The notes beneath the pieces were generated by a model. It saw nothing but the letters and a program-made list of their open reading frames with translations. It was not told the DNA's origin and did not search any database. From positions 58,430,539-58,494,538 of the forward strand of contig NC_045427.1 of assembly GCF_902635505.1 (NCBI RefSeq): a stretch of DNA of 64,000 bases, in the 5' to 3' direction. The stretch comes from Sarcophilus harrisii (lineage: Eukaryota; Chordata; Mammalia; Dasyuromorphia; Dasyuridae). The translations under genes were made by a program, and so were the position numbers. The first letter of the stretch is position 1. The number at the start of each line of letters is the position of its first letter. Of this stretch, positions 1 to 10,609 are shown piece after piece.

Positions 1-545
1 AAAAAAAATTGCACATGAAACTGCAAATCTTCCATATACAGCTTGCTATTCCCTGCAAATATACAACAAATCTATCACATACATCTTTTTTTTTTCCTTT
101 TTTTCTTCCCTTCCCTCACCCTGCTCTAGAGATGGCTACCAATTAGGCACAAATAGGTATATATGTGTAAAAATTAGCCTATACATACTAATATTTATCA
201 GTTCTTTTTCCAGATGCAAATAGCATCTTTCTTCATATGGTCTTTATTTTTCATTTGTGTTGCAAAGTCATTCTTAAAACAATATTGCTGTTACTGTATA
301 CAATGTTCTCATTCTGCTTACTTTACTCTTCATCATTTCATTCAAATCATTCCATACCTTTCTAAGATCATTAAGCTCATCATTTCTTATAGTAGTACCA
401 TACATCATACACCCCAACTTGTTCAGCCATTTCTCAATTGAGAGGAATGCCTGCAATTTCCAGTTTTTTGCTACCACAAAGAGAGCTGCTATAAACATCC
501 CATTCATATTAAAAATTTTATTTACTACTTGTGAATTTCATTCCA
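1..545 (-). mobile_element. L1 LINE 3' end, ORF2 C-terminus
   Basis: This is a decayed 5'-truncated L1 in antisense. The minus-strand peptide encoded at 274-507 contains 'NWKLQAFLSIEKWLN' and 'MMYGTTIRNDELNDLRKVWN'. These correspond to the marsupial L1 ORF2 tail (NWKLS..SIGEWLN..YYCSVRNDQQDDFRKAW) that is better preserved at 51527-52012. The T-rich stretch at 85-105 falls in the 3' UTR region. The left edge is cut by the window. Confidence 0.8.
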
Positions 546-1435
546 ATTTTCTATCCCAACATCATGACAATTGTTCCCAAAGAGCAACTAGAACAGATGG
601 ACTTTAAGGGGCAAATTTAAGCCTGAGCCCCTGTTACTCTTTCAGTTCTTATGTTTCCTTTCCTGAGTAGGTGACCATATACTGATGGATGTATACAGAT
701 TTGGAAGAGATCTTATGAGTTTGAGAAGTCACTCAGTAGCCCTGAGCCCATCAAGTAGAGGTGACTGGTAGCATCAAAGAAGAAAATTACCAAGAGAAAG
801 ACCCCAAGTCTTGAAGAAATGGATTTTGAGGGGACAGTGTAAAGCCAAAAGAAAATATAAATTCAGCAGTCCTACAAAGTGCATTATGTTTTACTGATAT
901 TTAATCTCTTTAGAGAGTTTGACTGTAGTCATAAATCATAGGTCATAAACCTTTTTTTAAAGTCTTTTTGTCAGTGAGCAATTGTTTCTTGTTTAGTGTT
1001 TCTTTTATGTGTAAAACTTGATTCATACTGAACCCCCATTTTGTTTAACTTTGGAGAGACTCTAGACATGAATGGAAACCTGAGCCATAAGCAAATTCCC
1101 CCCAGAGTCAAATGGTGTGAGAAAAGAGGACTGACTCATCTGCAGCTGAGTACAAAATAGATGGGTCTTTAACATGAAAAGGAAATGATAAAGTGCCATT
1201 GAGCCCAGCAGTGGGCTCTTTTTGTTAGATGTTAAATGGGGAGAAGAATATGCACAATATATATCTAATTAGATCAGTGTGAAGAAACTCCCGGTAAATG
1301 TGAGATAGTGCCTTTTCTGTTCTATTCTCACTTTCATATTCCATATTTACATATGCAAAGATTTCAATTCATCTTTATTGATGACATGGAATGGTAGGTA
1401 AAACCCTGGGATCTTGAAACTCTAAATCACCTGAT
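546..1435. other. No gene or recognised repeat
   Basis: AT-rich sequence with no open frame of interest and no repeat I can name. Confidence 0.5.
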
Positions 1436-1437
1436 AT

Positions 1438-1490
1438 TCTAACTAGAGTGTAAACTTCTTGAGAGCAGGGACTGAGTTTAGAATTCTTAG
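1438..1490 (+). repeat. L2 LINE 3' tail fragment
   Basis: A short match to the L2 3' tail ('gtaaacttcttgagagcagg'), which has the form 'tgtgagctccttgagggcaggga' in the consensus. About 50 bases are recognisable. Confidence 0.5.
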
Positions 1491-2760
1491 GAGCTGCTAA
1501 TTGGTTGACTCACAACTTTGAAGCATTATTGAAAGCATGAAGTAGCAGCCTAGCACAAGATCTACAACTATAGCTGTCTATGTTAAGAATGAAATAAAGG
1601 GACATCTCCAACTATTGGTCTTTTTCTTAATGTTTGTTGATTCATTGCCTTGTAAACTCTCAGGAAAACTTTTTTTGGCTTCTCATGCATAAAATATGCC
1701 AGTTTAATCCTATTTGTTTTAGGACCTTGGCAGGGAATCATCAGACAAGTTGATTACAGAGATGTTTCAATGGAATCTTAGCATTAAAGATGATTCAGGA
1801 TATCAAGCTTAGAAGGAATTTTATTCTTTACTCCAAGTAATGATGAAGTGATAAAATTAGTGACAGAACTGGAAGGAGAAGCAAAGGTTATTTTTTCCCA
1901 GGCTTTTTATTTTAAAATAGGATGTTTGGAGAGATCGTGGCATCAGCCCAATGGCCAGATGTAAAATGGTAGAATGTTGGGTCCAATGACCAGCCAACTG
2001 GTTGGGGAACTTATTCCAAGGAAAAGAGACCATTCAGCTTTCCTCCAATCTCATTAATTCAATAAACACTTTCAATTCTTATACAAAGCAACTTAGTAAA
2101 AGAACTCGAGGCAAGAGAAAAATGCATTCAAAACAATCCTCATCCATTTGCTTGTTTGTGACCTCCTTCTACAGTGACAAATGAAAATCCTAAGCAATAA
2201 GAGTTTCTAGGTAATTAATAATGAATTTATTAATTTCCTAACTGGCAATGCATAAATTGATGGCTAGCAATTTCAGTAACCAAAACTATATAGGTAGATG
2301 CTGAAATAACTTAAATTACATCTGAAAGGGAACTCCCTGGACAAGTAGTAAGTAAAACAAATGTGCTAAAAATCTTCAGCTCCTCCATTTGAGGATATGG
2401 CTTGATTGGGAAACTCAGAAGCCTCAAGATATTTGGACAAAGGGAAGTCATCTCCATTAGAACCTCTCTAGCTAGTTTTTTCCTTCATAAGCAGAGATGC
2501 CCTAAACTTCAAAGGAAGGGACCAAGGACAGGGAGTTCCTCTTCCAGCAAAGGCTGGCCCAGACTGGATTCTGTTTATACTTTTAAAGTGAAATTAGCTC
2601 AATTGGGTGGGGTCCTGCCCAACTAACAAGCATGTATCTTGAGGGCTAGGAGCAAAATCTTATCACTCTGCTAAGCCCTTCAGAAGCTCTTTGACCCTTT
2701 CTGGAGATAAGTTTTTAAAAGAAGAGGGAAAAGGGTGAATCCCAAATTAATTAGTTATTA
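1491..2760. other. No gene or recognised repeat
   Basis: About 1.3 kb of AT-rich intergenic DNA. The short open frames at 2002-2184 and 2402-2626 show no protein I recognise and are treated as chance. Confidence 0.5.
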
Positions 2761-2769
2761 ATATAATAA

Positions 2770-3130
2770 TATGATATTTCACTCACAACCTCAGTTTCCT
2801 TTTATGTAAAGTAGGAAAAATAATATCCATAACTTATATTTCACAAGGTTCAGATGAAAAAAAAATTTTTTTGGAAGAACATAAGCTACTTGAAGGCAGG
2901 AACTATTTTTTTTAAACTTTGTATCTCTGCCACTTAGCACAATGTGATACATGTAAATCTTTATTTAATTGACTGTACACTACTAAAAATGGGATAGGAA
3001 AATAGACATATCATAGACTCTGCCCTCTAGGAGTTTACAAATTAATATGGAGATGAGAACTGCAAATAACTGTTGAACAAGGAGAAATGAGATAAAAGCA
3101 AAGGAGAGAGCCAAAGAATTATGGGAAACT
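2770..3130. repeat. MIR and L2 fragments
   Basis: 2775-2860 resembles the MIR 3' half on + ('cctcagtttccttttatg'). 2878-2985 is an L2 3' tail on + ('gctacttgaaggcaggaac', then 'gtatctctgccacttagcac'). 3010-3130 is L2 in antisense ('ctgccctctaggagtttac'). All are old and poorly preserved. Confidence 0.55.
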
Positions 3131-3429
3131 TGAGGAGCAAAAAATCATTTTCACATTCAGAGAGATAATGGTGAAAGAATTATTCTTGGAGGAAGTGACA
3201 TCTCCACTCTGCGCTGCCTCATTTCCCAGTATTATTAGCTCACAGTTATTCAGGCCAGAAAAGAACTTGGATAAGTTATACTGTTAAGTCTGAACCTTCT
3301 AACTTACCTCTCTCTGCAAATTCTACAAATTAACCTTATTAAACACTGTATCATGAATGCCACTCCATTCACTGACTCCCCCAGTGGTTACTTCTTAGTT
3401 TGGAATCTTAGGCTCTCAATTGTCTAACC

Positions 3430-3765
3430 CCAATCTGCATTCTCAAGTTTATTTCTTTTATTATCCTAACTTCCCTCCAACCAAATTGAGCTCACTGTCC
3501 TGTGAGCACTTACAAATATTCCTACTTCTGCTTCTATCAAACAGGACTGAGATGCTCTTAATTGGACATTTACATAATTCTAACAAATATTTATCAAATC
3601 TTGGGTGCTGGAGATACAAAAATTTAAAAAAAACATCAGTCCCTGGTCTTGGGAGCTTACATTTTCTTAGGGAGAATTTCATTAGAAGGTAAAAATACAT
3701 CATCCATACAGATAGATATGATAAAAGACACAGAGAAAGAGGTGCAAAAAGAACAATAGTGAAAG
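3430..3765. repeat. L2 fragments in both orientations
   Basis: 3430-3545 is pyrimidine-rich and resembles the L2 3' region on +. 3560-3720 is L2 in antisense ('ggtgctggagatacaaaaat', then 'gtccctggtcttgggagctta'). The open frames here are products of these repeats. Confidence 0.5.
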
Positions 3766-4522
3766 ATAAAATCAAAGCAACTCTGAGGTTGTATCTCACA
3801 CCCATTAGATAATTGTTAAAGATGACCTTTCCCTGCCAAGAAACTGTTGGAAGGGCTTAGGAAAGACAAGCATGTTTAAGTAGGGTTGTGAAACTGTGAA
3901 TTGATCTAACCACTCTAGAAAGCAATTTGGAACTATATCCCAGAAGTTTAACCTGAGCATACTATATTGTGATACTAGTGCTAGGAATATATTCCAAAGA
4001 AGTCAAAGAGAAAGGAAAAGATCCATCTTTACAAAAACATGCAAAATAGCACTTTTTTTTGGGGGGGGGGGAGTAATAGAACTGGAAACTAGAAGTTATC
4101 CTCCATCTGTATATGAATGGAATGGAATGTTAATTATGAAGTGATAAAAGGGATAGATTCAGAGAAAAGTGAGAGGACTTGTTTGAACCAATATTGCATA
4201 AACTGGACTGGACAGAACCAGATAACAAAATTATATTATGACTACAACAATGTAAAGAAAGCAACTCTGAAGGACTTGAGAACTCTGGATGGATACAATG
4301 GCTGATTGTATATATATATATACACAATATAGAATTCCAGAACACCAGTGATGTCATGCTTCCACTTCTCTGCAGAGAAGTGATGGACTAGAGAGCTAAA
4401 ACTGAGACATCCATTTTCCAGAAATGATTGAGATGTGAATTGTTTTGTTTGATTATATTAACTTGTTACAATGGAGGGCTTTTATATGAATAGAAGGAAA
4501 GAAAAATTGTAAATGATGCAAA
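3766..4522 (+). mobile_element. L1 LINE 3' end (ORF2 C-terminus and 3' UTR)
   Basis: A sense L1 fragment. The translated start 'KIKATLRLYLTPIR' matches the conserved L1 ORF2 motif MQIKTTLRYHLTPVR, and 'CNLEL..'-type tail sequence follows with several breaks. At about 4117-4160 it reads 'MEWNVNYEVIKGIDSEK', the L1 ORF2 end of an older subfamily. It is 5'-truncated and runs into the microsatellite at 4525, which may have grown from its A-rich tail. Confidence 0.75.
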
Positions 4523-4524
4523 AA

Positions 4525-4640
4525 TAGTAGTAGTAGTTGTGATGGTAATAGTAGTAAGTAGTAGTAGTAGTAGTGGTGGTGGTGGTAGTAGTGGTGGTGG
4601 TGGTAGTAGTGGTGGTGGTGGTAGTAGTAGTAGTTAGTTA
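4525..4640 (+). repeat. (TAG/TGG)n trinucleotide microsatellite
   Basis: TAG and TGG triplets alternate in blocks. An 18-base unit (four TGG then two TAG) repeats three times at about 4576-4630. The minus strand reads as a run of His and Tyr codons, giving a spurious open frame. Confidence 0.95.
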
Positions 4641-4914
4641 TAGTAGTAAAAGGAGAAGAAAGGAAGAAAGGAAGGAGGAAGAAAAAAGAAAGTTTAAATG
4701 AAAACAAAATAGCAAAAGGAAGTTCAGACAGGGACACAAGCAGAACACTGTTGGTTTTTCATTTAAATTTAATATATGCTAATTTAAAAGCCACAAATGA
4801 AGATTTATGGTTTCATATATAATTCTCTTTAAAAAATTTTTTTTTAAAAAATTAAATGCTCTAGTACAATATGACAAGTAGAAAGACATTTTCAGGTTAT
4901 TAAAGTAGGTGTGC

Positions 4915-5250
4915 TTTATATAGAATCTATATAGCACCTAAGCTAAGCCCTGAAGGAAGAGAAAGATTTTTAAAAACAGGAAAAAAGAGGAAGAAGGCAT
5001 TCCAGCCACAGTGGATAGGATGTTACCCACAAAGTCATGGGACTCCTCCAGAGTGTCTATAGTACAAAAGCAGATTGGCTGATTTTGTTGTGAGTCATAA
5101 GAAAGTGAAAGAATGTCAAACTGGGAAATCCCAGCAAACTATTTTTAGTGATGGTTTCCAGGGCATATTCAAGTGGAGGATTTATCCTCTCCTTACTATT
5201 TTACTTAACTTTTTAAGAGCACTTTGAAAGTGATATCTTTCTTCAGTCCT
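4915..5250 (-). repeat. L2-like fragment plus an unassigned repeat
   Basis: 4915-5040 resembles the L2 3' region in antisense ('ctaagccctgaaggaagaga', 'aaggcattccagccacag'). 5075-5182 belongs to a sequence that recurs at 10484-10600 and that I cannot name (see findings). Confidence 0.45.
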
Positions 5251-5254
5251 GGGA

Positions 5255-5390
5255 GACAGGGAATACATAAAATAGTCCCCATTTTAAAGATGAATGAACC
5301 GAGATTCAGAGAAAGCAAGTGATTTATTTCAGACCACACAAATAGTCCATAAAAGAACTAGGCCTCAAGTCCAGGCCAAGGTCCTTGAGA
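5255..5390 (-). repeat. MIR (CORE-SINE), antisense
   Basis: The antisense MIR core is readable: 'ccccattttaaagatgaatg', then 'accgagattcagagaaag' and a decayed 'gaactaggcctcaagtcc'. Confidence 0.6.
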
Positions 5391-5445
5391 GCAAAAGCAG
5401 CTATTTGTATCCAGGACCTTAGGCATAATAATTTTCACATACGGT

Positions 5446-5697
5446 GGTGGTTGTTCAGTCATTTCAGTCTTGTTTGACTCTTTGTGACCCATTTGGGGTT
5501 TTCTTAGCAAAGGTCCTGGAATGCTTTACCATTTCCTTCTCTAGCCTATTTTACAAATGAGAAAACTGAGGCAAGCAGTGCCTTGAAGTGGCTTGTCCAG
5601 AGTCACATAGCTACAATATGCCTGAAGCTGGATTTTAATTCAAGATGAATCTTCCTGACTGTAGGCCTGGCATTCTGTCCACTGCTAGACTGCCCCT
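5446..5697 (-). mobile_element. Marsupial CORE-SINE, antisense, near full length
   Basis: On + it starts with the SINE 3' tail in reverse ('gttgttcagtcatttcagtc', 'gactctttgtgacccatttg'). It passes through the CORE ('gagaaaactgaggcaagcag', 'cttgtccagagtcacatagc') and ends with the reversed head 'ctgctagactgcccc'. The tail resembles the 3' end of RTE/BovB-type LINEs, which suggests RTE-driven copying (inference). Confidence 0.8.
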
Positions 5698-5744
5698 ATT
5701 TGCACATAGTAGGTTCTCATTATAAAAGGTTAAGAATGTTAGAA

Positions 5745-5985
5745 AAGATAGAAAATGAATCCTGGAAGTTAGAATTTCACCCCTGACTCTCACAGCTATG
5801 TGACCATAAACATGTTATGAATCTACCTGCCTATTCTTTTTCTTAAAATGGGAATAACAATCCCAATAAAAGCAGTATAGAGTGTTATATAATAAGAGAG
5901 TCAGTCTCAAAGTCAGAAAGACTGGATTCAAGTACTGCCTCTGACTTAATGACTATATAATCCTGGTCAATGGTATAAGTCAGGG
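5745..5985 (+). repeat. Two MIR/CORE-SINE fragments
   Basis: 5745-5865 carries an old MIR core ('cacagctatgtgaccataaa'). 5870-5985 carries a second head and core ('agagagtcagtctcaaagtc', 'gactggattcaagtactgcc'). Confidence 0.55.
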
Positions 5986-6304
5986 TCAAACTCAAATAGA
6001 AAAAGAAACAGCAAAATTGAACTTGAGAATCCCTGTGGGTGACATATCGACTTAGAAAACCACATATTAACGTTTTTATGTCTTTTTGTATTTTATTTGT
6101 TAGATATTTCCCAGTTATACTTTAATCTGGTTCAAACCACATGCTGATCACATATCTGACATCTCTGGTCTAGACAGCTTTCTAAAACGTTTGAGAAAAT
6201 GTATCAATTAGCATCAGTAGAGAGAACTTCATCATCTTTGTAGAAGATAATTTTATGCTAGAGTTTACTAGAAACAATTTTATTCATTTAAATTAAAAGA
6301 ATCC

Positions 6305-6545
6305 TAAATGCTGGCAATTACATGACACAGTGGATAAAGCTCTGGGCTGGAGTCAGGAGACCCTATGTCCTTAGTTCAAATGTGTCCTTAGACTGTGATC
6401 CTGGACAAGTCATTTAATTCTGTTTCCCTCACTTTCCTCAACTGTAAAATAAGCCAGAGAAGGAAATGTGAACTCTCTGTCCAAAAAAACCCCAAATAGA
6501 ATCACAAAGGTTAGACCCGACTAGAAAATGACAACAAATTCTAAA
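6305..6545 (+). mobile_element. Marsupial CORE-SINE, full-length sense copy
   Basis: The tRNA-like head ('acacagtggataaagctctg') is followed by the CORE ('gatcctggacaagtcattta', 'cctcaactgtaaaataagcc') and the RTE-like tail ('aatagaatcacaaaggttag', then 'cgactagaaaatgacaacaa'). Same family as 5446-5697 and 9698-9934. Confidence 0.8.
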
Positions 6546-6887
6546 CATTTCTAGGAAAAAAAGAGGGAGGGGGAAGGGACCATAGTTTCTATATGCCTTT
6601 GAAAAATCTAAAACAAGTCATTTTAGAATAGCAATTTGTAATATTCTCAAACAAAGGACAAAAGTCCACTGTCAAGATTAGTAAGGGATCAGAATTTTCA
6701 GAACAATAAGTAACTCAAAATGTCAGCATGTCCTGAAGCACACTGACATGTTAGACTAAAACCTACTAAAACCTATCAATCCTTTCTTTTGACCATTATT
6801 TCTAAGGATTCTCCTTTACACTTGATCAAAGGTGAGCTCGTTTTCTGTAACTGAAGAATTCAATTATTCCTTCTAAGAGCAAGAATA

Positions 6888-6986
6888 GGTAGCTAGACAA
6901 TATGGTGGAGAGAGAGCAATCTTTACTAAGAAAACCCCAAATGGGGTCATGAGGAGTTGGACACAACTGAAATGACTGCACAGTAT
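6888..6986 (+). mobile_element. Internally deleted CORE-SINE
   Basis: A SINE head ('ggtagctagacaatatggtg') is joined directly to the SINE tail ('aaaccccaaatggggtcatg', 'agttggacacaactgaaatg'). The CORE in between is missing. Confidence 0.6.
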
Positions 6987-6989
6987 TAA

Positions 6990-7690
6990 AATTATTTTAT
7001 AATATGAAATCTAAAGAGATAAAGGGAAATGAGGAGAGGGAGGAATGTAGGAGGGGGGGAAGTCTCTGATGCTCCACATTTAGGAACTCCTTTTAGCCAT
7101 TAAATTACAGGTACAATCCCTATTACCAAATGCCTCATAGGTTTGCTATGAAGTTAGACTGAAATAATTTCTATAATGCTTTTTATATACTTCAAAATAC
7201 TTTATAAAAATCAGCTAAACATACATATGTGTAAGCCACATTCCAAATCCCAAAAACCAAATTTTCTCTCTGCATGAGATATGGGAGCTCTTCCAAGAGA
7301 GAGTCCCATATCTTACCCAAAGGAAAAATTCCCAGAAGTCTCTAGTGTATATAGCAAGTTAGGGAGAGGGATACAATAAAGACTACCAACTCTTCTCACT
7401 GTCAGCTTTTTTCCAGAGTCATCTCCTCCTATTAGGAGCAACCTAAATGGTTTTGAGCATCTTCCATATTCTCCTTCAAAACCAGAAGGACCCAAAGTGA
7501 CTGCAGAGCTTGAAGAGATTCAAGAAATTAGTGAGTTCTTTTCTTCCACGTTCACCAAATCCACCTCCTAATGATGGCACAAAGCATCGATCTCTACCAG
7601 TGAAAGAATCCCATACTAATGAGTTTTGAAGCTTGTTTTTACAAATGTTTGCTCTTGAGAATAACTCAGTTTTATCTACACTTTATAATT
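6990..7690. other. No gene or recognised repeat
   Basis: AT-rich sequence. The 60-residue open frame at 7313-7495 (-) resembles nothing I know. Confidence 0.5.
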
Positions 7691-7699
7691 AAACCTTTT

Positions 7700-7815
7700 G
7701 CCTGCACAAGCCCATTTTATAGGGGAGAAAACAAAATTTTTTTGACTTGACCAGGCTCATATATGGCTAGTTAGGTCATGTTTAAATTAAGGATGGTATT
7801 GGTCTTCCTTCCCAC
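7700..7815 (-). repeat. Old MIR/CORE-SINE fragment, antisense
   Basis: 'cccattttataggggagaaa' and 'gacttgaccaggctcatata' match the antisense CORE weakly. Confidence 0.45.
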
Positions 7816-8045
7816 TGAGACAGATTACAACTCCTCTATAACTTAGAGAATCATCCTTGACAGCTTCTGCAGCCAAAAAATGTGATCAAATGGCCAGACT
7901 GGCAATGTCTTCTGAATTTCACTAGATTGGTCCTACAACAACAAAACACATGGTACAATTCTGGGCTAATATCCAAAGCCTTCCAGGTAGCATATAATAA
8001 TGTCCCCAACCAAACATTTAGTAAGGAAAAAAGCATTTATTAAGT

Positions 8046-8278
8046 ACTTGTTGTTCAGTCATATCCAACTCTTTGTGACCCATGGACAATAGCATACTAA
8101 TACTGTCCATGGAGTTTTCTTGGCAAAGATACTAGGGTAGTTTGCCATTTCCTTTCCCAGTAGATGAAGGCAAACAAGATTAAGTGACTTGCCCAGGGTC
8201 ACATAGTAAGTGTCTGAAGTCAGATTTGAACATGAGTTTTCTTGATTCCAGGGTTAGCTAAGTCTACCTAGCTACACT
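8046..8278 (-). mobile_element. Marsupial CORE-SINE, antisense, near full length
   Basis: The reversed tail 'ttgttcagtcatatccaact' is followed by 'ctttgtgacccatgg', the antisense CORE ('gacttgcccagggtcacata') and a worn head ending near 'cctagctacac'. A small palindromic insertion (tccatgga-like, 8080-8110) interrupts the tail. Confidence 0.75.
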
Positions 8279-8282
8279 ATTA

Positions 8283-9088
8283 AGGGTTTACTATGTGCCA
8301 AATACTTGTATTTGTATTCCCTGCTTAGCATGGTACTAAGCATAGGGAATACACATATAGGCCAAAAAAGAAAGAAGAAAGCCTCTTCTTGACTTCAAGG
8401 AGTTTGCATTCTAATAGGGTTAGACAGCACATAAAAGGGAAATGAAATGTTGGAGGAGATAGGGTGGAGAAAAGATATCCAAGTGGGGCATGTAGTCAAA
8501 GATTAGAAAGTCCAAAGTAGGACTGAGATGAGAATGAACATAATCTGGCCTGGGCATTTTCCCCATTGGTCTCACCACTGGAAGAAGAGGGCAAACATAG
8601 CAGAGGGATATTCAGGGTGAGGATGCCCCAGGTTTTGAGGGAAATTCTAGCAACTAAAAACAGTATGATGATAAAGACTGGAAAGTCAGAGGAAGACCTT
8701 AGATCAGGGGTCCTCAAAGTTTTTAAATAGGGGGCCAGTTCACTGTCCCTCAGACTGCTGGAGGGCTGGACTATAGTAAAAACAAAAACTTTGTTTTGTG
8801 GGCCTTTAAATAAAGAAACTTCATAGCCCTGGGTGAGGGGGATAAACGCATCTGGCACGCAGGCCATAGTTTGAGGACCCCTGGTAGACTAAGGTGTTAG
8901 CTGTGTGAGAAGGAACATGTCAAACAAGAGGGATGTCATGAAGGTAGAAATGACAAGATTTGGCAACTGACTGGATATATTTGGGTGAGAAAGTGAAGAT
9001 TCTAGAATAATGTTGAGGTATAGACTTGGGAAATCACCAAAATAGGGATGTAAGGCATTTAGTACAATGCCTTACACATAATTGTGAA
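8283..9088 (-). repeat. L2-like 3' region in antisense, split by a hAT element
   Basis: 8283-8485 reads 'tactatgtgccaaatacttg' and 'gacttcaaggagtttgcatt', the antisense L2 3' end. 8885-9088 has the continuing pattern ('atgtcaaacaagagggatgt', 'agtgaagattctagaataat'). The hAT element at 8705-8883 lies between them. Confidence 0.5.
8705..8883 (+). mobile_element. hAT-type miniature transposon (Charlie-like)
   Basis: This is a 179-bp element with perfect 14-bp terminal inverted repeats, CAGGGGTCCTCAAA at 8705-8718 and TTTGAGGACCCCTG at 8870-8883. It has no coding capacity, so it must have been moved by a transposase supplied elsewhere. The CAGGGG ends and general look fit hAT/Charlie elements. 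I recall a similar family in the opossum (OposCharlie type), but that name is unverified. The flanks share only a TAGA core, so no clean 8-bp target duplication is visible. The minus-strand open frame at 8496-8867 is produced partly by this element. A second, truncated copy is at 54782-54841. Confidence 0.8.
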
Positions 9089-9089
9089 T

Positions 9090-9465
9090 GGAATTTGTTG
9101 AATTTCTAGATTAGTTAGAGCTGCTAGAGTTGACACAGCCTTCAAGAACTCAGGTTACAGTCTATATCACCAGGAAGCATGAGAAGAGGTATTTCAGTGG
9201 GGGAAGAATGACTCAGATTTCTTTTGTGCTTTAGTGCATACAAAAGACTTTCCTCATAATAACCCAGTATATATATATATACAAACCACATATTATAGGG
9301 AGAGTGTTTTACAAAACTTAATGGGACTATATAAATGTAGGGTAGGAATTCCCTCTAACAATACGAGCTCTGGCACCTTCTCAATTTTGTTTTCTACAAG
9401 GACTAGCATACTCATTTTTTTTTTTTTTATGAGAACCGAGTCTCAAGTTAGGTGACACTACTTCC
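9090..9465. other. No gene or recognised repeat
   Basis: Contains a short TA tract at 9269-9282 and a T-run at 9417-9429. Otherwise unremarkable. Confidence 0.5.
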
Positions 9466-9467
9466 TG

Positions 9468-9628
9468 CATTAAAAAACCTGGATTCAAATCTCATTTCTC
9501 ATGCTTATGGCCTGAGTGCGCAAGTCAATGTCAATTAATTTCTGTGAGCCTCAGTTTCCTCATCTGCAGATTAGAAGGCTGAGGTTCCTTCCAGCTCCAA
9601 GCTTATGATCCTATGATTCCATGTTCAG
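9468..9628 (+). mobile_element. CORE-SINE with L3/CR1-like tail
   Basis: A sense CORE ('cctggattcaaatctcattt', 'cctcagtttcctcatctgca') is followed by 'gaggttccttccagctccaa' and 'tgatcctatgattcc'. This tail resembles the 3' terminus of L3/CR1 LINEs (ggtcccttccarc...attctatgattc). Its tail differs from the RTE-like SINEs in this window. Confidence 0.7.
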
Positions 9629-9697
9629 CTTTCTTTCCATTCCTCCATGTTTGGCAGAAGTCTTCTGTTTCAAAAATAATGAATGTTTCCTCTAATA

Positions 9698-9934
9698 GGC
9701 AACTAGGTAGGGCAGCACTTAGAACTCAGGGCCTGGAATCAGGAAGGTCTGAATTTAAAACTTGCCTTAGATATTTACTGGCTGTGTGACCCTGCACAAG
9801 TCACTTTATTGTTTGTCTTGGTTTCCTCATTTGTAAAACGAGCTGGAGAAGGAAGTGGCAAACAGCTCCAGTATTTCTGCCAAGAAAACCCAAATGGTAT
9901 CATGTCCAAAGAATTGGACATGACTGAACAATAA
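9698..9934 (+). mobile_element. Marsupial CORE-SINE, full-length sense copy
   Basis: Head ('ggcaactaggtagggcagca'), CORE ('ggctgtgtgaccctgcacaa', 'ggtttcctcatttgtaaaac') and tail ('aattggacatgactgaacaa') are all readable. Confidence 0.85.
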
Positions 9935-10034
9935 CCATTCTCTACTACATCACCAAGATAATCATGATTAGCATGAGGAGCACAAGCCTACTGAATGAAG
10001 CCTACTGAAAATCCCCAAACTGTATGGCCAATTT

Positions 10035-10265
10035 TTTAATCATTCTTTTGATTATAATAGCATTTATATAACACTCTGTGATTTGCAGAGCACTTCATAA
10101 GTATGTTCATTTTATCCTCAAATCAACTTTAGGAGATAGGTGCTATTATTATTATTATCATCATACAGATACAGAAACTGAAACAGAGAAGTTAAATGAC
10201 TTGTCTAACATCACAGAGCTAACAAATGTTTGAGGATAGATTTGAACTCAGTTTTTTCTAACTCT
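10035..10265 (-). repeat. MIR, antisense
   Basis: Reads 'gcatttatataacactctgt', 'tattattattatcatcatac', 'acagagctaacaaatgtttg' and 'gatttgaactcag', which is the antisense order of the MIR/CORE consensus. Confidence 0.65.
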
Positions 10266-10483
10266 AGTATTTTATCCATATTCTTTTCCTTTTCTTTGTG
10301 ATTTAAAAAAAAATGAAGGCAAAAAGTAGTCTCTACCAGACATAGTGAAGAAGGAAGGAGCCTGAATAAAAAAAAAAAAATAATCAGAGCTTGAATAACC
10401 AAGAGCTGGCTCTAACCCAAGTGAGTAAGAAACTATGAATTTTACATAGACTGGTGGGATTTCCATAGGGACTGCTGTGGTGA

Positions 10484-10600
10484 AAATGTTGGTTGAGTGT
10501 GTCCCTAATCATAAGAAAGTGAAAGAATGTCAAACTGGAAAATCCCAACTGACCGAGGGTTTTTTTGGAGGCAATTTCCAGTGCATTTCCAAGGGAGGAT
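10484..10600. repeat. Unassigned repeat, second copy of 5075-5182
   Basis: Shares a perfect 30-base run (10509-10538) with 5094-5123 in the same orientation, plus weaker similarity on both sides. I do not recognise the family. Confidence 0.6.
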
Positions 10601-10609
10601 ATGGAAAGG

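Noticed and set aside
4453-4737. 94-residue frame rich in His and Tyr
   Set aside because: It is the reverse reading of the TAG/TGG microsatellite and a GA-rich stretch.
8496-8867. 123-residue minus-strand frame
   Set aside because: Part of it is the hAT miniature element read backwards, the rest is L2-like. No transposase or host protein is recognisable.
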